From CAYLXU01 sp964388055 (GTDB lineage Bacteria > Patescibacteriota > Minisyncoccia > UBA6257 > JACRHW01): 5,723 bases of DNA. The notes below the pieces were generated by a model. The model was not told where the DNA came from. It ran no database searches and saw only the letters and a list, made by a program, of their open reading frames with translations. Below, piece after piece: positions 1 to 4,593 of this stretch. How positions within the stretch are numbered: the first letter of the stretch is position 1; each line of letters begins with the position of its first letter. Where the stretch lies: contig CAYLXU010000048.1 in the NCBI GenBank assembly GCA_964388055.1, forward strand, positions 1 to 5,723, written 5' to 3'. A program made the position numbers and the translations under genes.

Positions 1-1
1 G

Positions 2-427
2 ATTCTCGAAGTTGATCCCGAGACGCTGCAGGTCAAAATCCAAAAATATCTCGTCGTGCATGATTGCGGCAGGGTCATCAATCCACTGATCCTGGACGGG
101 CAAATTCACGGCGCTGTGGCGCAGGGCATCGGCAACGCGTTTTACGAGCGGCTCGCCTACGACGAAAACGGGCAACTGCTCAACGGCACGTTCATGGATT
201 ATCACCTGCCCACCAGCCTGGATGTGCCGCGCATCGAAACCGCGCACGGTGAAACGCTCTCGCCGCTCAACCCGATGGGCGTGAAAGGCGCGGGCGAGGC
301 AGGCGCGATTCCCGTCGGTCCGCTGTTTGCGCAGGCGTTGGAGGATGCTTTATATGATGTGGATTTTGAGATTTTGGAGATACCCCTTAATTCAAATAGG
401 TTATGGGAGATAGTGAATGGTAATTAG
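2..427 (+). CDS. Molybdopterin-binding large subunit, xanthine dehydrogenase / CoxL family (3' end only)
   Basis: This is the last 141 codons of a gene that begins before the window. The family comprises cytoplasmic molybdenum hydroxylases (xanthine dehydrogenase, aldehyde oxidase, aerobic CO dehydrogenase) that oxidise a small substrate at a molybdenum-cytosine/molybdopterin centre with FAD and Fe-S partner subunits. Visible family marks, in order, are an IxEVDPET strand, HDCGRVINP (from about nt 59), GQIHGAVAQGIGNAFYE, a FMDYHLPTS block, and GVKGAGEAG, whose glutamate (codon 296-298) lies where the family has its catalytic base. It ends with the usual FEILEIPL...RLWE helix, so the C-terminus looks complete. 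The substrate cannot be told from this part. The first 360 bases are about 59% GC, but the last 60 coding bases drop to about 37%, and the final residues and stop fall in a heptad repeat. The family call is firm; the subtype is open. Confidence 0.9.
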   Translation: MLEVDPETLQVKIQKYLVVHDCGRVINPLILDGQIHGAVAQGIGNAFYERLAYDENGQLLNGTFMDYHLPTSLDVPRIETAHGETLSPLNPMGVKGAGEAGAIPVGPLFAQALEDALYDVDFEILEIPLNSNRLWEIVNGN

Positions 428-447
428 TAATTGGTAATTTGTAATTG
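420..447. repeat. Four tandem copies of the heptamer GTAATTN
   Basis: Four consecutive 7-base units read GTAATTA, GTAATTG, GTAATTT and GTAATTG with no spacer. The stop codon of the molybdenum hydroxylase gene (425-427) lies inside the array, so its last residues are encoded by repeat sequence. The next 30 bases (GGAGACTGAGAATTAGAGG and on) are also low-complexity. Heptamer arrays of this kind occur in some cyanobacterial and, from memory, Chloroflexota genomes; the lineage hint is inference. Confidence 0.8.
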
Positions 448-493
448 GAGACTGAGAATTAGAGGAGTGGAGAATTTGGTGGTGGATGAAGAA

Positions 494-545
494 CCGCTTC
501 ATTCCAAGCCGATGGTTGGTTCTTGACCTTCGGCTTTTTCTTTCG
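494..545 (+). repeat. Intergenic stem-loop repeat, copy 1
   Basis: This 52-base block matches 980-1030 closely. Both begin CCGCTTC, share AAGCCGATG, have a CTTGACC/CCTGACC loop end, then TCGGCTTTT and CTTTCG. Most differences lie in the loop and in the four bases before the stem. The two copies flank the DUF2283 gene. They may be a genome-wide intergenic hairpin family that also serves as a terminator, or two products of a local duplication. Confidence 0.65.
506..539 (+). terminator. Rho-independent terminator after the molybdenum hydroxylase gene
   Basis: AAGCCGA (506-512) pairs with TCGGCTT (530-536). After one mismatch, GGT (514-516) can pair with ACC (526-528). A run of five T (535-539) follows the 3' arm. 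It sits about 80 bases after the stop of the hydroxylase gene and is oriented to end + strand transcription. No comparable T run is present on the other strand. Confidence 0.6.
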
Positions 546-564
546 GCTGGAGAACGAGGGGAAG

Positions 565-570
565 TATAAT
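565..570 (+). promoter_or_regulatory. Possible -10 box TATAAT
   Basis: A perfect TATAAT lies just after the first terminator, 16 bases before the remnant reading frame at 586 and about 75 bases before the DUF2283 start. No good -35 hexamer lies at the usual 16-18 base spacing; TTGACC at 523-528 is too far upstream and belongs to the hairpin. The placement between a terminator and the next gene is sensible, but the call rests on one hexamer. Confidence 0.35.
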
Positions 571-585
571 GATGGAAATGAGGCT

Positions 586-675
586 ATGAAAAAGTTTCCC
601 TGCCCTTACTTGAAAGGCGATGTAGAATTAAGCACGGAGAGATCGAATGGCAGAAAAGTTAACTTTCCAATATGA
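586..675 (+). pseudogene. 29-codon remnant of a FPCPYL...VEL family gene preceding DUF2283
   Basis: An ATG at 586 opens a short frame reading MKKFPCPYLKGDVEL, and a stop at 673-675 ends it after 29 residues. From memory, FPCPYLxGEVELTxER is the N-terminus of a longer hypothetical protein family (often continuing HIxxxHPDL) found directly upstream of DUF2283 genes in Chloroflexota and Cyanobacteria. Here the resemblance ends at about residue 19, where the sequence runs straight into the ribosome binding site and start of the DUF2283 gene. The likely reading is that the partner gene was lost by internal deletion, leaving its promoter and first codons. A short leader peptide or chance frame is the alternative. 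I could not run a search to confirm the family. Confidence 0.45.
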
Positions 676-886
676 CCGTGAGGTGGACATTTTATACATC
701 AACACCGTCCCGCCCTACCCCGAGCAGGAATCGGAGGAGTTGGGCGACGAGATCATTGCGCGCCTAAACCCCAAAACAGGCAAGATCGAAAATTTCGAAG
801 TGCTGTTCTTTACCAGCCGACTGCTTCGGAGCGAGTTGTTTTCCCTGCCTGTGGTTGCGGATCTGCGGCAGATCACGACAAATTAG
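647..886 (+). CDS. DUF2283 family small protein
   Basis: This 79-aa protein matches the small DUF2283 family. An opening strand carries YDREVDILYI (residues 9-18). An acidic stretch follows (PEQESEELGDE, about 25-35), then a strand-turn-strand unit, IIARLNPKTGKIENFEVLFF (36-55), and a closing segment ending VVADL. DUF2283 has no established biochemical role. Such genes often sit beside small toxin-like or hypothetical genes, so an antitoxin or partner role is possible but unproven. The start is supported by GGAGAG (636-641), five bases before the ATG. No signal peptide or membrane segment is seen. Base composition resembles the upstream host gene rather than the AT-rich operon downstream. The frame just upstream looks like a broken partner gene, so this copy may be an orphan. 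Confidence 0.8.
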   Translation: MAEKLTFQYDREVDILYINTVPPYPEQESEELGDEIIARLNPKTGKIENFEVLFFTSRLLRSELFSLPVVADLRQITTN

Positions 887-979
887 CTTTCCAGCGGGAA
901 GGTGGTTTTCAGTGATGGGGTTTGCTGCGCGAAAAGTGGATAAAGTGACGGTAATCGAGACGCAAGCAGTCGAGACCGC

Positions 980-1030
980 CCGCTTCGCTCTAAGCCGATG
1001 ACTCGTCCTGACCATCGGCTTTTGCTTTCG
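980..1030 (+). repeat. Intergenic stem-loop repeat, copy 2
   Basis: This 51-base block is the second copy of the element at 494-545, with the same order of CCGCTTC, AAGCCGATG, CCTGACC, TCGGCTTTT and CTTTCG. It lies at the junction between the GC-richer left part and the AT-rich operon, about 50 bases before the vsr start. It may mark the integration edge or simply be the terminator of the DUF2283 unit. Confidence 0.65.
992..1023 (+). terminator. Stem-loop terminator after the DUF2283 gene
   Basis: AAGCCGATG (992-1000) pairs perfectly with CATCGGCTT (1013-1021) around a 12-base loop. A run of four T (1020-1023) follows, then G and CTTTCG. The stem is stronger than that of the first copy but the T run is shorter. 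It would insulate the operon that follows from upstream transcription. Confidence 0.6.
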
Positions 1031-1050
1031 CCCAGGACGCTGAGGTGAGT

Positions 1051-1056
1051 TAAAAT
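1051..1056 (+). promoter_or_regulatory. Possible -10 box (TAAAAT) for the vsr operon
   Basis: TAAAAT at 1051-1056 lies between the second terminator and the vsr start, with a TG four bases upstream of it. Transcription would begin near 1063, giving a leader of about 15 bases. No convincing -35 hexamer is present at standard spacing. It is the best candidate in the only gap where the four-gene unit could have its own promoter. Confidence 0.3.
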
Positions 1057-1078
1057 TCCTCTATGAGGATTTTTCGCT

Positions 1079-1528
1079 ATGAAGGATGAGTATCTTCGTG
1101 ATGGAAGAGCGCCAATCCCATTGAAGGAAAGCACTTCAAAGGTTATGAGGGCTAATAAAGCAAAAAACACGACCCCTGAAATCACATTGCGCAGGTTGCT
1201 TTCGATTAAAGGCATCAAGGGCTATAGATTAAACTGGAAAAAGGCAATAGGAAGACCCGATATAGCTTTCCCTGGCAGAAAAATTGCCATTTTCATAAAC
1301 GGATGTTATTGGCATAGATGCCCTTATTGCAAACCCAGCTTTCCCAAAACTCATAAGGCTTTTTGGAGAGAAAAATTCACAAAAAACAAACTCCGAGACA
1401 AGGAGAAGATTTCAATCCTGCGACAAAATGGCTGGAAGGTATTGACAATATGGGAATGCCAGATTAAAAAACGTCCAATCCAGTCCGTGCTTCGGGTCAA
1501 AAAAATTCTATCAGCCAAAGAGGAGTAA
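1079..1528 (+). CDS. vsr: Very short patch repair (Vsr) DNA mismatch endonuclease
   Basis: Vsr nicks DNA 5' of the T in T:G mismatches formed when 5-methylcytosine deaminates, starting short-patch repair; it belongs to the PD-(D/E)XK-like fold. The 149-aa product is of normal family length. Visible motifs are SKVMRANKAKNTTPE with E34 at the conserved N-terminal acidic site, GRPDIAF with D61 as the metal-binding aspartate, FINGCYWHRCPYC (72-84), FW..KF..N..RD (95-107), and GWKVLTIWEC (118-127). Compared with E. coli Vsr as I remember it, the HGCFWH block reads NGCYWH, so catalytic H64 is replaced by N74 while H69 is kept as H79. C76, C81, C84 and C127 could form an all-cysteine zinc site. The start at 1079 keeps the RDGRAPIP segment, which I recall as conserved in this subgroup; GAGG at 1065-1068 is a rather distant ribosome binding site. 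The next ATG, the methyltransferase start, abuts the stop. Confidence 0.92.
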   Translation: MKDEYLRDGRAPIPLKESTSKVMRANKAKNTTPEITLRRLLSIKGIKGYRLNWKKAIGRPDIAFPGRKIAIFINGCYWHRCPYCKPSFPKTHKAFWREKFTKNKLRDKEKISILRQNGWKVLTIWECQIKKRPIQSVLRVKKILSAKEE

Positions 1529-3238
1529 ATGTCCGATTTCACTGTAATAGATTTCTTCTGTGGCGCAGGCGGCTTTTCAGAAGGTTTCAGACAACAAGGC
1601 TTCAAGGTAGTTGCGGGCATTGATAGCTGGAAGCCTGCAATCGATACTTTTAATTTCAATTTTGGTTTAACTTGCGAAACACGCAATATATTAGAGTTTG
1701 CAACTTCCATCAAACGAATCGAAGAACTGCCTGATACTGACATAATCTTAGGAAGCCCGCCGTGTGTTAGTTTTTCTTCATCAAACAAATCAGGCAAAGC
1801 TGATAAATCCCTAGGGCTCAAGCTTACAAAAATATTTTTACGGATCGTTACAGTAAAAAAATACAAACCAAAGTCCAGATTAAAAGCTTGGTTCATGGAA
1901 AATGTAACTAATTCAAAAGTACATCTTCCTGGAGAATATTCGTTTGAACAGTTGGGGCTAAGTAGTTGGGCTCTAGAACATAACTATGACCCCAAATCAA
2001 TTGCTGTTTCACTTAAAAACAATCGTTCGGTGCTAAATGCGGCTAATTATGGAGCGCCTCAATCACGAGTTAGAGTATTTTCAGGTGAAATCATTAAAGC
2101 AAAGAAGCATATAGCACCCGCTCCTACTCACCAACCACCTGACCAAAACGAATCTTTGCCAAAGCACAGAACATTAGAATTCATCAGAAAAAACCTGCCA
2201 AATCCAATCTCACCAAGATCTGATGATCTCATAACTGACCCTTTATACCCAAACGTCAAGATCAAAACATCAGATCTGACCGATCAGTTTTACGATACTG
2301 GTTTGTATAAGGCTGATTGGGAAGGTTCAAAATTTCTAAAAACAAATCACCCCTATATGGGCTTTATGTTCTTTCCCGAGCGAGAAGATCGCCCGAGCAG
2401 AACAGTTACGGCTACCAAGATTGGAAATTCTCGTGAAGCAATAGTTCTTCATTCCGAAGGCAATAGAATTGGAGACGGCGAATACAGAACCCTCACAGTT
2501 AGGGAAGCCGCTACTTTGATGGGGTTTCCTATAACCTATCAATTCATCGGTTCTGAAGGAAACAAATGGAAATTAGTAGGAAATGCAGTTTGCCCGCCGA
2601 TAAGTAGAGCTTTTGCTAAAGAAGTTCGAAAAGAATATAAACTAGGAGAGTTCACAGAACACTTTCATGTAAAGCCATTAGATGCTGTGCCAAATCTAAA
2701 TACATTTCAAAGAAAAGCGTTCGATAATCCGCCGAAGAAAAAAAAGGGAACAAGATTCAGAAGACATCCATTCAAAGACGGAAACCTTACCGTCACCTTA
2801 TCGAATTACGATATTAAAACAAATTCTAGTAATAAATTGAAGTGGCGTACTTCTATCCAATACGGGACAGGAGGAGACTTCCCCGTACAAAAGTTTCCAG
2901 ATGGTTATTTCAAAAAACTAGAGAAGATCATTGTTGGTTTTGAGAATGGGTCAGAGTTTATTGACATAATCAACAATGGCTTTTCAAATAAAATAGCCGA
3001 TGCGAAAAAACTTCAAGCAATGTATGAAGATCAACAAAATCATGAAAAATATCTTAACCCAATCGAATTGGTAGATACTGTTGGCGAGATCATCAATTCA
3101 ATCAAATTAAAATCACCTATTTTTGAACAAAAAGGCAATCAGCCATTTAAGAAACATTCCGTCCCGAAAAAGCAAGTTATGGCGTTGTACGCCATCAACA
3201 GAATCTGCTCGATAGCAAATGGAGGAAAAGATGAATAA
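1529..3238 (+). CDS. C5-cytosine DNA methyltransferase with long C-terminal extension
   Basis: This enzyme transfers a methyl group from S-adenosylmethionine to carbon 5 of cytosine in a DNA target site. Motifs in order are DFFCGAGGFSEGF (motif I, 8-20), GSPPCVSFS with nucleophile C79 (motif IV, 75-83), FMENV (motif VI, 122-126), YGAPQSRVRVF (motif VIII, 174-184), a variable target-recognition stretch of about 190-285, RTLTVREAATLMGFP (motif IX, 320-334) and GNAVCPP (motif X, 351-357). Motif IV has V after the cysteine where most relatives have Q. The catalytic core ends near 370. A further 190 or so residues, joined by a lysine-rich linker (PPKKKKGTRF, 401-410), match no domain I know. AGGAG at 1521-1525 serves the start, and the vsr stop (1526-1528) directly precedes the ATG, so the two are translationally coupled. 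The target sequence cannot be read from the protein. It probably protects host DNA in the defence unit encoded by this operon. Confidence 0.93.
   Translation: MSDFTVIDFFCGAGGFSEGFRQQGFKVVAGIDSWKPAIDTFNFNFGLTCETRNILEFATSIKRIEELPDTDIILGSPPCVSFSSSNKSGKADKSLGLKLTKIFLRIVTVKKYKPKSRLKAWFMENVTNSKVHLPGEYSFEQLGLSSWALEHNYDPKSIAVSLKNNRSVLNAANYGAPQSRVRVFSGEIIKAKKHIAPAPTHQPPDQNESLPKHRTLEFIRKNLPNPISPRSDDLITDPLYPNVKIKTSDLTDQFYDTGLYKADWEGSKFLKTNHPYMGFMFFPEREDRPSRTVTATKIGNSREAIVLHSEGNRIGDGEYRTLTVREAATLMGFPITYQFIGSEGNKWKLVGNAVCPPISRAFAKEVRKEYKLGEFTEHFHVKPLDAVPNLNTFQRKAFDNPPKKKKGTRFRRHPFKDGNLTVTLSNYDIKTNSSNKLKWRTSIQYGTGGDFPVQKFPDGYFKKLEKIIVGFENGSEFIDIINNGFSNKIADAKKLQAMYEDQQNHEKYLNPIELVDTVGEIINSIKLKSPIFEQKGNQPFKKHSVPKKQVMALYAINRICSIANGGKDE
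3221..3226 (+). promoter_or_regulatory. Ribosome binding site that fixes the ParB-like gene start at 3231
   Basis: GGAGGA lies four bases before the ATG at 3231. An in-frame ATG at 3219 overlaps the Shine-Dalgarno itself and has no site of its own upstream, so the later start is preferred. The signal lies inside the 3' end of the methyltransferase gene, which stops at 3236-3238. Confidence 0.8.
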
Positions 3239-4592
3239 AGAACAGAGAGTTGAATACTTCACAAAGCTGTTGAAGAAATCTCCCTACGGTTCTATGGAGG
3301 TCTTTTATAAGGGACATAGGCAGAAACTGCCAGTTTACGAGATAGATCTTGACTACCTTATCTACAATCCATATAACGGCAGGATTGCTAGTCGTGTCAA
3401 ATCCTATGAAAAACTTAATAAAGGCGAAAGCCTTAATCCAGAAGACTCAAATGATGTGCAAATTATTGAACAATTCTTAGACGATTCAAGTAAACGTAGT
3501 AATGTAGACACCTTTAAAAGCTTGAAGGATCAGGGACAACTTAAGTATGGCATTGTCACAAAAGATGGCTACATAATTGATGGCAATAGGCGGGCAATGC
3601 TGTTAAGGAAAGTGGCAAACGAAAAGAAAGAAAAACCTGTATATTTTCTTGGCGTTGTTCTCGAAGAAGAGTTGGACGAGAATGTAAAAGAGATTATGAG
3701 ACTTGAGACTACTTTTCAGATGGGAGAAGATGCAAAGGTAGATTACGACCCTATAGAAAAGTACTTGAAATGTAAGGATTTAATTGAATATTACCCAGGC
3801 GAAAAAGGCATTGATGAAATTGCAAAAATGATGGGCGAGAAGTCACCTGCCATAAAAGAGTATTTATCTATTATGGAGCGAATGGACGATTATTTAAATA
3901 AGCTAGGATATAGTGGCATTTATACGAGGCTTAGTAAAACTGAAGGAGCTTTTGTTGATATCAATGGGTATCTAAACAGGTATGAACCTGGTAAATCAGG
4001 TAAGGTTAAATGGGACTATAAAAGATCCGATACTGAAGAACTCAAATTAATCTACTATGATTATATTCAGTATATGTACAACAAGAAAAAGAAAAAGGAT
4101 GAAGAGGAAGATGGGGGAGTGTTTGGGTCAGGGGATTCCAAAGACTATCGAATTATTGGGAAAGCAAGTGACAAAGAAAGTTTGTTTTGTGCTAATGAAA
4201 AGATATGGAAGGAGTTCAAAGATAATCATTTTAAGAAAATTGACCCAATAAAAGAGGAATTTGAGAACGGAAAGTTCAGTATAGAACAGTTAAGAAAAGA
4301 TCATGGTGAGATGGACCTAAATGATTTGCTCAAGAGACGGGACGAAGCATGGGCAGAGATGGTTGGTCCAATTCTCAAAGAAAATCTAGGAAGAGCCAAA
4401 TACAATCTTGAAAATTTCAACAGTCAAAACGCCCCCGAGGTTCTCTTAGAAAAGGCGCTTCGCACGCTTGAATCAATAGATACCAAGACAAAATCATTTC
4501 GTGAGAAGCCAGAAGTAGAGCAATTGGTTTCAGAACTCAATAAAAAGACTTACGAATTCAAGCAAATAATAAAAGAACACAAGAGAGGTTGA
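3231..4592 (+). CDS. ParB/sulfiredoxin-fold protein with HTH-like segment, in a methyltransferase operon
   Basis: The 453-aa product has a ParB N-terminal-type domain. VYEIDLDYLIYNPYNGR (35-51) resembles the family's opening strand and loop. YGIVTKDGYIIDGNRRAMLLRK (106-127) carries DGNRR, which corresponds to the GxRR nucleotide/phosphate-binding signature. An ETTFQ...DYDPIEKYLK segment (159-180) resembles ParB box II. GIDEIAKMMGEKSPAIKEYLSIM (193-215) looks like the helix-turn-helix that follows it. A charged KKKKKDEEED linker (285-294) leads to a helical, charged C-terminal region of about 150 aa that I do not recognise. Classical ParB is a CTP-dependent DNA clamp; other relatives are nucleases or DndB-like regulators. 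No ParA gene or parS-like site is seen, so a partition role is unlikely. Its place between a methyltransferase and an SNF2 ATPase suggests a DNA-binding or sensing part of a defence complex. The gene overlaps the methyltransferase by 8 bases. Confidence 0.78.
   Translation: MNKEQRVEYFTKLLKKSPYGSMEVFYKGHRQKLPVYEIDLDYLIYNPYNGRIASRVKSYEKLNKGESLNPEDSNDVQIIEQFLDDSSKRSNVDTFKSLKDQGQLKYGIVTKDGYIIDGNRRAMLLRKVANEKKEKPVYFLGVVLEEELDENVKEIMRLETTFQMGEDAKVDYDPIEKYLKCKDLIEYYPGEKGIDEIAKMMGEKSPAIKEYLSIMERMDDYLNKLGYSGIYTRLSKTEGAFVDINGYLNRYEPGKSGKVKWDYKRSDTEELKLIYYDYIQYMYNKKKKKDEEEDGGVFGSGDSKDYRIIGKASDKESLFCANEKIWKEFKDNHFKKIDPIKEEFENGKFSIEQLRKDHGEMDLNDLLKRRDEAWAEMVGPILKENLGRAKYNLENFNSQNAPEVLLEKALRTLESIDTKTKSFREKPEVEQLVSELNKKTYEFKQIIKEHKRG
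4583..4588 (+). promoter_or_regulatory. Ribosome binding site supporting a GTG start at 4594
   Basis: GAGAGG lies five bases before GTG at 4594. It is inside the last codons of the ParB-like gene, whose stop is 4590-4592. No ATG in this frame lies near the junction, and the helicase frame is open from here to the window end. Confidence 0.7.
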
Positions 4593-4593
4593 C

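Noticed and set aside
64..252. Plus-strand frame of 62 codons inside the hydroxylase gene
   Set aside because: It is an arginine-rich out-of-frame reading of GC-rich coding DNA.
764..1015. Minus-strand frame of 83 codons
   Set aside because: It lies opposite the DUF2283 gene and the second hairpin, and its translation has no recognisable domain.
1063..1089. Eight-codon frame (MRIFRYEG) overlapping the vsr start, as a possible leader peptide
   Set aside because: It has no attenuator-like alternative stems, no run of regulatory codons and no ribosome binding site of its own.
883..1218. Minus-strand frame of 111 codons with a hydrophobic start
   Set aside because: It is antisense to the vsr 5' end and runs through a terminator hairpin. 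It has no recognisable motif, while the + strand frame has clear family motifs.
1351..1896. Minus-strand frame of 181 codons
   Set aside because: It is a shadow of the vsr and methyltransferase coding sequences, including the motif IV region, and looks like no known protein.
2336..2542. Minus-strand frame of 68 codons
   Set aside because: It lies wholly antisense to the methyltransferase motif IX region, with no supporting signal.
3219..3230. Earlier in-frame ATG for the ParB-like protein (adds MEEK)
   Set aside because: It overlaps the Shine-Dalgarno sequence that serves the ATG at 3231.
4057..4251. Plus-strand frame of 64 codons inside the ParB-like gene
   Set aside because: It is an out-of-frame reading of the A-rich linker, with no ribosome binding site of note.
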